A stretch of DNA of 64,000 bases from Phycisphaerales bacterium. GTDB lineage: Bacteria > Planctomycetota > Phycisphaerae > UBA1845. Of this stretch, positions 52,904 to 60,941 are shown piece by piece. The translations under genes and the position numbers were made by a program. The stretch spans positions 124,001 to 188,000 of the forward strand of contig JADZBE010000011.1 in assembly GCA_020852275.1 (NCBI GenBank), written 5' to 3'. Each line of letters starts with the position of its first letter. Positions within the stretch are counted from its first letter, which is position 1. Under the pieces are notes generated by a model. It made no database searches and was not told the origin of the DNA. It was given only the letters and a program-made list of their open reading frames with translations.

Positions 52904-54628
52904 TCACAGCAAGAACGCCACGGTCCCATCCCACCCCGGGTCGGTCAGCCCGGCGCGGCCCAGCGCCATGATGCCGGCGACGGTGCCGTCGATGCGCTGC
53001 GTGGACTTCTTCTTCGAGGGTTTCAAGTTGCCCGCGGCGTCGGTTTCGACGGCGACGTTGCTGGCCATCCAGCGGAGGACGGGGTTTCCTCCGTGGCGGA
53101 GCTTGCGGCAGAGGATGAGCTTCTCCCATTCCTTGGTCGGCGCGGTCATGTCCTTGAACCCCTGACCGAACGTGACCACCGGGATGCCATCGCTTTGCAA
53201 CTGCGAAGTGATGTGCGTGGCGTTCCACGGGTCGATGGCGATTTCCCGGATGTCGAAGATGTCCCGCCATTCATTGATCCGCTGCCGGATGACGTCGTAA
53301 TCGACGACGTTGCCGGACGTCATCTCGATCAAGCCCTGCCGCGCCCAGGTCTCGTACGGCACGCGGTCCCGCCGCTCGCGCTTCTGCGCGTTCTCCGCCG
53401 GTATCCAGAACTTTGGCAGCACGGTGATGCCGCCGTCCTCGTCTTGGAAGACCATGACGAACGCGGAAATGTCCGTCGTCGTAGACAGGTCCAGTCCCGC
53501 CCAGCAGGTCCGGCCACGCAGCGCCTCCTCGTCGATCGGCGGTCCGGCCGAGGCATCCCACTGCTCCAGCGCCAGCCAGCGGACGTCCTGCTGCGTCTTC
53601 ATGTTCAGGTGCAGTCGCTTGAAAGTGTTCTCGTACGTCGGCGTCTCCCGCGCCCGGCGGCATTCGCGTTCCATGTATTCCATGCTCAGCGACACGCCCA
53701 AGTTGGGATTGGCCTTGGCCCAGACGTCCGGGTCGGTCCACTCCTCGTCGCGGGACGCTTCGTAGATCACCGGCAGGAACGCCGGATCATCGATCACGCC
53801 GTCTCGCACCTTGATCGCGTAGTCGTACTTCTCGTTGCAGATGGAATCCCGGTCATAGTCGGCGGTGGTGATGTAGATGATCAGCGGCTGTCGCCGGGCG
53901 CCGGTCGAGGTGGTCAGGACATCGACCAACTCCCGGTCGGGCTGGGCATGCAGTTCGTCGATGATCACGCCGTGCGCATTGACCCCGTGCTTGGTGTAGG
54001 CTTCGGCGCTGACCACCTTCAGCACGCTGCCCGTGGCCGGCACGGTGATGGCGTTCGTGTAGATGCGGGATCTTCCGGCCAGTTCCGGCTCGGCCAGGAC
54101 CATCGTCTTGGCAGCATTGAACACCAGGCGCGCCTGCTCGCGATCGGCCGCGGCGCAGTAGACCTGCGCGCCCGGCTCGCCGTCCGCAAAGGTCAGCAGG
54201 TTGCCGAGTCCCCCGGCCAGCGTGCTCTTGCCCGATTTGCGCGGCACGTAGATGAACGCCTCGCGGTAGCGGCGCATCCCATTGGAACGCTTCCAGCCGA
54301 AGAGGTTGGCCACGACGGCTTGCTGCCACGGTTGAAGGCGGAAGGGCTGGCCCATCCATTCCCCGGCCGTGAACGTCAGGCATTCCTCGAAGAAGTCCAG
54401 CGCCCGCTGCGCGGCCTTGGGATCGAAGCACGACTCGCCGGAAAACAGGAACGGGTCGTATCCGGGAATGTTCCGGCAGATGATTTCCAGCGAGGGAGGT
54501 GCGGGTGTGAACAGGCGCGATTTGGATGAACGGCCGGTCCGCTGAGCCTGTCCCGCGGCCTTTCGCATGGCGCGCTTCGGCGTGCTGTCTGACATGTCTG
54601 ACAGGGCCGCATCTGCCTCACCCGACAT
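52904..54628 (-). CDS. terL: Phage terminase large subunit
   Basis: It is 574 aa. The ATPase has Walker A YVPRKSGKSTLAGG (about residues 118-131), Walker B VIIDELHAQPD, and the motor motif TTADYDRDSI. The nuclease domain starts CWAGLDLSTTTDISAFV with its Asp, and EIAIDPWNATHI follows. It packages DNA at the portal. The ATG at 54628 overlaps the end of terS; 48 nt of upstream frame is inside terS. The downstream region has no portal or capsid genes, only repeats and the RHS gene. Confidence 0.9.
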   Translation of the reverse strand: MSGEADAALSDMSDSTPKRAMRKAAGQAQRTGRSSKSRLFTPAPPSLEIICRNIPGYDPFLFSGESCFDPKAAQRALDFFEECLTFTAGEWMGQPFRLQPWQQAVVANLFGWKRSNGMRRYREAFIYVPRKSGKSTLAGGLGNLLTFADGEPGAQVYCAAADREQARLVFNAAKTMVLAEPELAGRSRIYTNAITVPATGSVLKVVSAEAYTKHGVNAHGVIIDELHAQPDRELVDVLTTSTGARRQPLIIYITTADYDRDSICNEKYDYAIKVRDGVIDDPAFLPVIYEASRDEEWTDPDVWAKANPNLGVSLSMEYMERECRRARETPTYENTFKRLHLNMKTQQDVRWLALEQWDASAGPPIDEEALRGRTCWAGLDLSTTTDISAFVMVFQDEDGGITVLPKFWIPAENAQKRERRDRVPYETWARQGLIEMTSGNVVDYDVIRQRINEWRDIFDIREIAIDPWNATHITSQLQSDGIPVVTFGQGFKDMTAPTKEWEKLILCRKLRHGGNPVLRWMASNVAVETDAAGNLKPSKKKSTQRIDGTVAGIMALGRAGLTDPGWDGTVAFLL

Positions 54629-55106
54629 TGAAGAACCGCGCCTTGCCACTGGGCTTCTCCTGGCCTTGCGGAGCAAGCTGTAGTCTTGCCCGGGCCGACG
54701 GCGTCATGCCGAACTCCTGCTCCAGCCGGGTGAGGTGCTGCGCCAGCCGGTGGGCGATGGCCACCTGCGGCCACTGCTGGAAGCACTTCACCTGTCCGGC
54801 GTCGTCCTTGATCGGGTACATTTCCCCGCGCTCGCGGATGAATTCTTCGGCCTTGCGCCACCGCGCCCACAGATGGCAGTAGCGCCCCAGCGCGTGACCG
54901 TCGAGACGGGAGAGGACGCCCATGCCGTCCAGCATGGGCAGGAGTTCATCCCATGCGGCGCGGGCGTCGGCGTCGAGCCAGGCGGGGGGGTCGGGAACCC
55001 CCGTCGGGGCCTGCACCTCGCGGGCTTCGCGCTGGCGGGTCACCAGCGTGCTGCCGCGGAGCTTCAGGATGTTCGTCGGCGTCGGGGCCGGTCCGCGGCG
55101 TCCCAT
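54618..55106 (-). CDS. terS: Phage terminase small subunit, P27 family
   Basis: It is 162 aa. MGRRGPAPTPTNILKLRGST starts the protein as in P27 family members, and the helical region WDELLPMLDGMGVLSRLDGH and WRKAEEFIRERGE follow. The C-terminal FGMTPSARARLQLAPQG matches the P27 fold end. It recognises the packaging start. It overlaps terL by 11 nt, a standard packaging pair. The HNH gene upstream fits the known HNH-TerS-TerL order. Confidence 0.9.
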   Translation of the reverse strand: MGRRGPAPTPTNILKLRGSTLVTRQREAREVQAPTGVPDPPAWLDADARAAWDELLPMLDGMGVLSRLDGHALGRYCHLWARWRKAEEFIRERGEMYPIKDDAGQVKCFQQWPQVAIAHRLAQHLTRLEQEFGMTPSARARLQLAPQGQEKPSGKARFFNVG

Positions 55107-55397
55107 GAAAGAAGCTCCTAGCTGTTAGCTGCTAGCTTTTGGCCAGAGGAACAGGAACGGCATACCGATTCATGATGGCTGACTCCCCGACCGGGCGCTG
55201 TCGCCCGGCCTGCCCGGGCCAGGCTCTCCGGACCTCCCCCCCCTATGGCAAAACCCTCGAACGAATGCGCGATGGCGGACGCGTGGTTTCCCGCGAAACC
55301 TGTAGAGTTTTGACCGGCCTACCGGTCAGCGCCCGTGTGATGCGCACAGGTGCTTCCTTCCCAAAGTTGGCGTCAGCAGCACTCCGCAGTGCAGCAT
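55107..55397. other. Short gap with a TAGCTG repeat
   Basis: The 290 bp between HNH and TerS contains AGCTCCTAGCTGTTAGCTGC + TAGCTTTT (55112-55139), with several AGCT/TAGCTG units. No gene is seen. Confidence 0.5.
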
Positions 55398-55742
55398 TCA
55401 TGGCACGGCCTTCGGCCTTCCGAACCCGCCGTCGAACCCGATTGTCTTGCGCGAGTGACACGATGCACACAGCGTCTGAAGATTGCTCCACTCGTTCGTT
55501 CCCCCACGCGCCAGCGCCACGGCGTGATCCACGTGCTCGCCGCGCACTCGGACATGACCGTGGTGGCCGAACGGGTCGGCACAGAACGGATGCTCCAGCC
55601 GGAAGCGCTGCGCGAGCTTCTGCCACGCTTTGTCGTAACCCCGCGCGTGCGACGACGGCCGGGCGATCTCGTGCCTGAGCACGCCCTTCGGCTGCGGCGG
55701 TCGATGTCGCGGTGCTTGGGTCGGCATGAGGATTTCATCCAT
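55398..55742 (-). CDS. HNH endonuclease of the packaging module
   Basis: It is 114 aa. The HNH core is GEHVDHAVALARGGTNEWSN LQTLCASCHSRKT, with the paired Cys of the second half (LCASCH) and an upstream CADP. Such HNH proteins work with terminases during cohesive-end packaging. The ATG at 55742 follows GGAAG; a TTG nine bases upstream is possible. It is 292 nt upstream of terS on the same strand. Confidence 0.85.
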   Translation of the reverse strand: MDEILMPTQAPRHRPPQPKGVLRHEIARPSSHARGYDKAWQKLAQRFRLEHPFCADPFGHHGHVRVRGEHVDHAVALARGGTNEWSNLQTLCASCHSRKTIGFDGGFGRPKAVP

Positions 55743-55813
55743 CGCTTCCAATCATAGCCGGCGGCGTCGAACCAGAGTCCAACCGCTGGAACATCAGTGG
55801 CACATCCACGCCA

Positions 55814-56059
55814 TCATTCCATGAGCAGTTTGAACCGGCAGCCGCAGCCGTCGGCCATGCAGCGCACCCAGGCGAGCGCACTGCCGTCGCCCTGGTCGGC
55901 GATGGAGCGGTACTTCATGAGCCGCACGCCGTCGCATGCCGGGCAGCGCGGGCGCTGGACGACGACCGTGGCCAGACGTTGATAGCGGCGCGGTTCATGG
56001 CGCGGCGCTTCGGTGTTGGCGACCCACGGCGTCAGGGATGGATTCCGGTTTGTCTGCAT
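55814..56059 (-). CDS. Small zinc-ribbon protein
   Basis: It is 81 aa. A CPACDGVRLMKYRS ... CMADGCGCRFKL pattern (C-x2-C ... C-x4-C-x-C) suggests a zinc ribbon like small phage transcription factors. The ATG at 56059 has AGGTGG six nt upstream; a GTG at 56068 is an alternative. Its role is unknown; the context suggests late gene control or replication. Confidence 0.6.
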   Translation of the reverse strand: MQTNRNPSLTPWVANTEAPRHEPRRYQRLATVVVQRPRCPACDGVRLMKYRSIADQGDGSALAWVRCMADGCGCRFKLLME

Positions 56060-56182
56060 CTCGTCCACCTACGCCGAATCTCCAGGAATCATGGGAATTC
56101 CAGCGAATTTCGCTTGATGAGATCGCCGCGTCTTGCCCTCATGGTGACGTACGCAATGGGGCGTACGCGAAGGAGAAAAGAC

Positions 56183-56374
56183 ATGACTACGCAGAAGCCA
56201 GAACGATTGCCGGGGGGGACGCGGGTGGTGAACACGAACGACGGAGAGCCGGGGCGCATCGATGGAACGCTCGGGGTCGACGGTTGCGGGCGTGCCACGA
56301 CCTACTACGTCGAGACCGCCTATGGCCGCGAGGTCTGGCGCGCCGGCGAGATCGTGGTGATCGAACAGAACTGA
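56183..56374 (+). CDS. Small phage-like protein of unknown function
   Basis: It is 63 aa. MTTQKPERLPGGTRVVNTND then GEPGRIDGTL and TTYYVETAYGREVWRAGEIV suggest a small beta-rich fold (like a KOW/SH3 type). It has a strong ribosome site (AGGAGAAA, 7 nt). It is the first of three short plus-strand ORFs. Confidence 0.65.
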   Translation: MTTQKPERLPGGTRVVNTNDGEPGRIDGTLGVDGCGRATTYYVETAYGREVWRAGEIVVIEQN

Positions 56375-56392
56375 AGCCAGGGGGACACGACC

Positions 56393-56638
56393 ATGACCGC
56401 GAACGAAACGAAGAGGACCGCGATCGAAACGTACACCGCACGCCGCGCCGACGTGGTCCGTCTGCTCGACGTGCTCGATATGGAACTGACCAAGTACGAC
56501 GAACGCGCCAAGGCGAAAGGCGACAAGTGCTGGGACCAGGCCGGCACGATGGACTACGTCCGCTCGACGCTCATCGACCTGGTCGAAGGCCTGTCGGGCA
56601 TCGAGCGCGGCGAGATCGAGCGATTCCTCAGCGAATGA
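56393..56638 (+). CDS. Small helical phage-like protein
   Basis: It is 81 aa, highly charged and helical (YTARRADVVRLLDVLDMELT, IDLVEGLSGIERGEIERFLSE). The ATG follows GGGGGACACGACC. It has no recognised family. It lies 18 nt after the previous gene, so the set is an operon. Confidence 0.65.
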   Translation: MTANETKRTAIETYTARRADVVRLLDVLDMELTKYDERAKAKGDKCWDQAGTMDYVRSTLIDLVEGLSGIERGEIERFLSE

Positions 56639-56650
56639 AAGGAGCGACCC

Positions 56651-56881
56651 ATGAAAACCATGACGATTGAAGCGATCGAGTTCGATTCGGCCCACGAGGC
56701 CATCCAGCACTACTACGCCGGCGGCTACGGCGATCGGGTCATCGCCCTGGACAGAAAGTACTACCTCCTCAAGCAGGCGGAGGCCGAGCGCCTCGAGACT
56801 GCGGGCGTCGAATTCGCCTATGTCTTCGACCACGACCTGCCCGACGGCCGCAACGTTCTCATGACCGTGCCGGTGAATTGA
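56651..56881 (+). CDS. Small phage-like protein
   Basis: It is 76 aa. MKTMTIEAIEFDSAHEAIQH YYAGGYGDRVIALDRKYYLL has alternating strand/helix character. GAGCGACCC precedes the ATG (AAAGGAG). No family is recognised. It is coupled by proximity to the ORF before it. Confidence 0.65.
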   Translation: MKTMTIEAIEFDSAHEAIQHYYAGGYGDRVIALDRKYYLLKQAEAERLETAGVEFAYVFDHDLPDGRNVLMTVPVN

Positions 56882-56962
56882 CATCGACCCGCGCGCGCGT
56901 CCGCCACGGCGGACCCGCGCCCGGGCCGCATGGGGCGGCTCGAGGTTTGATGGAGATGATCG

Positions 56963-58003
56963 ATGAAGAAGAACGCGGTTCACCCGGGCGGGACGTACAC
57001 CGCCAAGGTGAGTGGCAAGATCGTGCGCGTCCGCATCGATGCGGAAAGCCCGTACGGGGGCTGGAACGCGACCAACCTGGGCACGGGCAAGGCGATCCGC
57101 GTCAAGAGCGCCCAGCGCCTGCGGAGCGCCGTTGGCGAGGCCGCTCCGACGGTCAAAGACATCGTGCGCGGCCTGCACACCGATACGTCGAGCGCCAAGG
57201 CGACGATCGACAGGCAGGCGAAGACCGAGGACGCGGCGAAGGTCAGGGCCTACGACCCCGACCGCTGCGGCACGCCGCGGTGCAAGGGCGAGCCGGCGCT
57301 GACCTACCTGGGCAAGCCGCTCTGCCAGAAATGCTGGGAGCGGCATTGCGCGGAGGAACGCCCCAGCGAGATGGTTACCGAGGGCGCCGTCCCGCTCGCG
57401 GAGACGCCGGCCGAGGTTGCCGTTCCATTCGCAGAGGCCTTGGCGAAGTCCGAAATCGGCGCGGCGAACAAGGCCTCCTGGGAACAGGCGATGCCGGCGC
57501 CGGATGACGTGAACGAGGACGACGACGAAGAGGATGACGAACGAGACGATGCCGGCGAAGCGCCGGCCAACACCGGCGATGCCGGAGAATCGGAGACCGA
57601 AGACATGGCTACGAAGACGAAGAAAAACGTGATCAAGAAGGGGAAGGCCCGCACGGCCGTGACGAAGGCGCCGACGACGCGCAAGCCGAAGACCGACGCG
57701 AAGGTCGAGGCGCCCGCGACCCGGAAGGCCAAGGCCGCAACCAACGGCGACGCCAAGCCGACGCGCGTCAGCGCCATCGACGCCGCGGCGGTGATCCTCA
57801 AGGCGAAGGGAGAACCGATGCGCTCGCGGGAGATCATCGAAGCGGCTGCGGCCAAGGGCCTGTGGTCCAGCCCGGCCGGTAAGACGCCGCACGCCACGCT
57901 CGACGCGGCCATGCGCCGCGAGATCAACACCAAGGGCAAGGACGCGCGCTTCACCATCGAAGGCCGCGGCCTGTTCGGGTTCAACGCGAAGGCGAGCGCG
58001 TAG
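56963..58003 (+). CDS. Zinc-knuckle / acidic / H1-like / HARE-HTH fusion protein
   Basis: It is 346 aa with four parts: a small beta-rich N-terminus; a zinc knuckle CGTPRCKGEPALTYLGKPLC QKC (about residues 102-124); a very acidic run (NEDDDEEDDERDD, about 188-200); a Lys/Ala/Thr-rich histone-H1-like linker (TKTKKNVIKKGKARTAVTKA); and a C-terminal HARE-HTH winged helix (SAIDAAAVILKAKGEPMRSR EIIEAAAAKGLW). HARE-HTH domains link chromatin or restriction enzymes to modified DNA. This may bind DNA in the element. A terminator-like hairpin follows. Confidence 0.75.
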   Translation: MKKNAVHPGGTYTAKVSGKIVRVRIDAESPYGGWNATNLGTGKAIRVKSAQRLRSAVGEAAPTVKDIVRGLHTDTSSAKATIDRQAKTEDAAKVRAYDPDRCGTPRCKGEPALTYLGKPLCQKCWERHCAEERPSEMVTEGAVPLAETPAEVAVPFAEALAKSEIGAANKASWEQAMPAPDDVNEDDDEEDDERDDAGEAPANTGDAGESETEDMATKTKKNVIKKGKARTAVTKAPTTRKPKTDAKVEAPATRKAKAATNGDAKPTRVSAIDAAAVILKAKGEPMRSREIIEAAAAKGLWSSPAGKTPHATLDAAMRREINTKGKDARFTIEGRGLFGFNAKASA

Positions 58004-58035
58004 GTCGCTGACTCCCGAATCCTGAAGCCCCGAGA

Positions 58036-58060
58036 ACACCTCGGCCACGCCGGGGTGTTT
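58036..58060 (+). terminator. Probable terminator after the HARE-HTH gene
   Basis: A 10-bp stem, ACACCTCGGC/GCCGGGGTGT with loop CAC, allows one wobble pair. A weak TTTGTC follows. It is 33 nt after the stop. Confidence 0.55.
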
Positions 58061-58138
58061 GTCCGGCGAGGCATCCGCAGGTTGCTGTGAACTCCATGAT
58101 GGATTGGTGCTCTGGCCAACAGCGGCTAAGATGCTTGC

Positions 58139-58780
58139 GTGACTCCTGAATCGTTGCACCGCGGAAGCCCCAGGATCGTACTCCTCTCCGTCCTTTCCGC
58201 TCTCGGGCTGCTGTTGTGGCTGACGGTTGATTCGCCTTGGCTGAAGTGTTTTGGCCTCCCCTTCCTCTTGCTTGTTCTGTACCCGACCGTTTTGCTCATT
58301 CGCCCGGTCCGGCAACACCGTCCGCCACAGTCGCTCGTTGCTGCGACGACTTGGCTTTCCAGTCTCGCACTTTTGATGTGGATCGTGAGTTTGGTTCTCG
58401 TTGTCGATTTCCATACCGGGCCGGACTCTATGTGGAGCTTCGGCCACGGTGCAATCATTCATACCCCTTACGGTGCGCGGCATGGCGGCGCCTCAAGAAT
58501 CCAGATGCGAGTGGACTTTGATCCGTTGGCAGCGTTCGAACTTGGATACATCGGCATCAGGCTTACGGCGTGGGGGTGTGTGCGAGAGGACGCGACACCT
58601 ATCTGGCCGCTGGTCGTCGCCAGCGTCGTTCCCGCGTGGGCAATCCGGCGATTGCGCCGCGAACGAGTTCCACACGGCGCTTGTGAACGTTGCACCTACG
58701 ACCTTCGAGGTAACCTGTCCGGACGATGCCCAGAATGTGGCGCCCTGATTAACCATGCCGCTCCGCCTTCCGTCCCGTGA
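58139..58780 (+). CDS. Membrane protein with C-terminal zinc ribbon
   Basis: It is 213 aa. There are about three to four membrane segments (IVLLSVLSALGLLLWLTV, GLPFLLLVLYPTVLLI, LSSLALLMWIVSLVLVV, and one near TPIWPLVVASVVPAWA). The tail CERCTYDLRGNLSGRCPECG is a zinc ribbon typical of planctomycete hypothetical proteins. The GTG start is unusual. The gene has lower GC than neighbours and overlaps the convergent methyltransferase by 32 nt. Function unknown. Confidence 0.7.
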   Translation: MTPESLHRGSPRIVLLSVLSALGLLLWLTVDSPWLKCFGLPFLLLVLYPTVLLIRPVRQHRPPQSLVAATTWLSSLALLMWIVSLVLVVDFHTGPDSMWSFGHGAIIHTPYGARHGGASRIQMRVDFDPLAAFELGYIGIRLTAWGCVREDATPIWPLVVASVVPAWAIRRLRRERVPHGACERCTYDLRGNLSGRCPECGALINHAAPPSVP

Positions 58781-60941
58781 ACCGCTCCCAGCGCTGCACG
58801 ATCACATCCGCGTAGAGGGCATCGAGCTCCATCAGGAACGCCCGCCGCCCGGTCTGCTCCGCCGCAATCAGTGTTGAGCCGCTTCCGCCAAACAGATCCA
58901 GCACGTTCTCGCCCGGGCGCGACGAGTATTGCATCGCGCGCACGGCCAGCTCGACGGGCTTCTCGGTCAAATGCACCATGCTCTGCGGATTGACCTTCTT
59001 GATGTGCCAAAGGTCGGTCGCATTGTTCGGACCCAGATACACATGCGCGGCGCCTTCGCGCCATCCATAGAAGCAGTTGTGCGTGACCAGTCCGTCGGCG
59101 ACGTAGTGGCGGTAGCGATCGACATCCATCGAATACACATCACCATCGAACGCGCAGCGCTCGACCGCATCGATCGGCGACCACCGCACGGCCTGTCCAC
59201 GCTCAGGCACCGGGACCATCATGACCTCGGGCAGCAGATTGCAGCCGCGCGTGAGCGTCGAAACCCGCCGGCTAATCTTGGGCTTCGTGCCTTCCACGCG
59301 CACAAACGGATGCTTCGCCGACCGGCCGTGATCCGCCAAGAGCCGCAGGGCGTTGCTCTGCAGCGCCTTCAAATCCAGCCTGTCGTACAGACGTCCAACA
59401 TCGGCAACGGTTCGTCGGGATGACGCCGACTCCGACCAGGTCGTGGTGGGAATCCCGTACTCGGCCAGCATCACCTGCTCCATGATCGTGGCTTCGACGT
59501 TCGACGGATGGACCGTGAGAATCCACGCCTCTTCGCCCCCTTCGGTCTTGAGGCGGTGCTTGACGCCGAATCCCCAGGTCGAGAGCAGCTTGGACTTTCC
59601 CACGCGCCACCAGTCGCCGCGGCGCATCACATAGACGCACCAGTAGGACTCAGCGACCGGCGAGAGCTTCGTGCTCCACAGATGTCCCGGTGTACACCAG
59701 GTAGTCTTGCCGCCCACGCGAACGCCGTGCATTGTGCCCTGATAGGGTCGCGCGGTGGGGCGCACTGCCAGGCCCTCGCGCAACCCAACCATCGCGTGGT
59801 GGTTCCGGCTGTAACCGATGACCCGGTCACCTTCCCGCAGGGAGCAGATTGGAACGGGTCCATCAGGCGTCTCCACTTGGGTTCCGGCGGGCTGACACCA
59901 CTCATGTGCGCCCATGTAATCCTTGCGGGTGAGCACCGGATGCTGTTTGTCCCAGATGATCGCTTGCGAGAAGTAGAGGCCCGTGGCCTTGAGCACCGGT
60001 GGGTAATTGCCGACGTTTGCGTACCCGCCCCAGATGTAGAACGCGCGCCCGGGTTCGAGCACGCGGGCGATGTTGCCGAACCACGCGGCCAGCAGCCGGT
60101 CGAACTCCTCGTCGCTCACGAAGTCGTTGGCCAGAGGGCGGTCCTTGGGTCGCAGCTTGGCATGCGTGGCCTGCTTCGGTCCCTGCCGCGCCACGTCGAA
60201 TGCCTGATGATGGTGCAGGCCCTTCTCACCCCGCGCGGCATCGACCGCCTGGGTCAACGACTGGCTCTTCATTAAAGAGAATGAACTGTTGCCCGCGGCG
60301 ATGGCGTTGTTGCTGCGCGGCTCGACCTTCACATTGTAAGGCGGATCGGTATTCGCGAGATGGATCGGGGTGGGCCGGCTCGCCGAGCCACCAGTCCCCA
60401 GCAGCCGATCCACGTCGGCCGCGCTGCTTGAATCGCCGCACATCAACCGGTGGTCGCCAAGGACCCAGATATCCCCGCGCTGCGTCGTCGCCTCGTCCGG
60501 CGGATCGGGGACGGCATCCGGATCGGTCAGTCCGTCTTTCACGCCGACATCAAACAACTGGGCCAACTCGTCGACGGTGAACCCCAGCGCTTCGAGGTCG
60601 ACATCCATCGCCTGAAGATCACCCAGTTCAACGGCGAGCTGCTCCAAGTTCCACGCGGTCAGCTCGTGCAGCTTGTTATCCGCGACGCGGAACGCCTTGG
60701 CCTGCTCCGCTGTCAGCTCACGCGCCACGTGGACGGGCACCTCGGTCAGCCCCAGCCTCCGTGCCGCCAGCAGTCGCGTATGCCCGGCAATCAGCACGCC
60801 GCCGCCGTCCACGACCACCGGCACGCGCCAACCATAGTTGCGGATCGACTCCGCCACGGCGGCCACCGCGCGCTCGGAAATGTCGCGCGGGTTGCGGTCG
60901 TATGGTTTGATGCGGTCAATGGACCACATTTCGATGTTCAT
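58749..60941 (-). CDS. ParB-like/adenine DNA methyltransferase interrupted by an intein
   Basis: The precursor is 730 aa. Residues 1-95 are a ParB/Srx-like nuclease-fold domain (SIDRIKPYDRNPRDIS, VLIAGHTRLLAARRLG). TDPPYNVKVEP (about residue 199) is the adenine methylase catalytic motif. After MGAHEW at residue 348 comes a 274-residue intein, and the C-extein resumes as CFYGWREGAAHVYLG and DLFGGSGSTLIAA, the SAM site. The spliced enzyme would be 456 aa, normal for the ParB-MTase fusion in phages and plasmids. It likely N6- or N4-methylates element DNA. AAGGAGGT lies just before the ATG. The intein must splice for activity. Confidence 0.9.
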   Translation of the reverse strand: MNIEMWSIDRIKPYDRNPRDISERAVAAVAESIRNYGWRVPVVVDGGGVLIAGHTRLLAARRLGLTEVPVHVARELTAEQAKAFRVADNKLHELTAWNLEQLAVELGDLQAMDVDLEALGFTVDELAQLFDVGVKDGLTDPDAVPDPPDEATTQRGDIWVLGDHRLMCGDSSSAADVDRLLGTGGSASRPTPIHLANTDPPYNVKVEPRSNNAIAAGNSSFSLMKSQSLTQAVDAARGEKGLHHHQAFDVARQGPKQATHAKLRPKDRPLANDFVSDEEFDRLLAAWFGNIARVLEPGRAFYIWGGYANVGNYPPVLKATGLYFSQAIIWDKQHPVLTRKDYMGAHEWCQPAGTQVETPDGPVPICSLREGDRVIGYSRNHHAMVGLREGLAVRPTARPYQGTMHGVRVGGKTTWCTPGHLWSTKLSPVAESYWCVYVMRRGDWWRVGKSKLLSTWGFGVKHRLKTEGGEEAWILTVHPSNVEATIMEQVMLAEYGIPTTTWSESASSRRTVADVGRLYDRLDLKALQSNALRLLADHGRSAKHPFVRVEGTKPKISRRVSTLTRGCNLLPEVMMVPVPERGQAVRWSPIDAVERCAFDGDVYSMDVDRYRHYVADGLVTHNCFYGWREGAAHVYLGPNNATDLWHIKKVNPQSMVHLTEKPVELAVRAMQYSSRPGENVLDLFGGSGSTLIAAEQTGRRAFLMELDALYADVIVQRWERFTGRKAERHG
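59076..59897 (-). other. Intein with GIY-YIG-like endonuclease domain
   Basis: It is 274 residues. Block A is CQPAGTQVETPDGPVPICSL with REGDRVIGY, block B is TTWCTPGHLWSTKL, and block F/G is VYSMDVDRYRHYVADGLVTHN followed by Cys+1 of the extein. All splicing residues (Cys1, block-B His, penultimate His, terminal Asn, Cys+1) are in place. Between B and F, CVYVMRRGDWWRVGKSKL, then GVKHRLKTEGG and TIMEQVMLAEYGIP, look like the GIY-YIG nuclease core with its Arg and Glu. I see no LAGLIDADG or HNH motif. Confidence 0.85.

Noticed and set aside
52640-52971. A protein-coding gene with SFDAG repeats.
   Set aside because: The frame is short, overlaps the end of terL on the opposite strand, and has no ribosome site; kept only as a tandem repeat.
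56069-58483. An 804-codon open frame on the minus strand opposite the small phage-like genes.
   Set aside because: It is a GC-rich shadow frame. The plus strand has ribosome sites and domain matches (zinc knuckle, HARE-HTH) in four separate genes.
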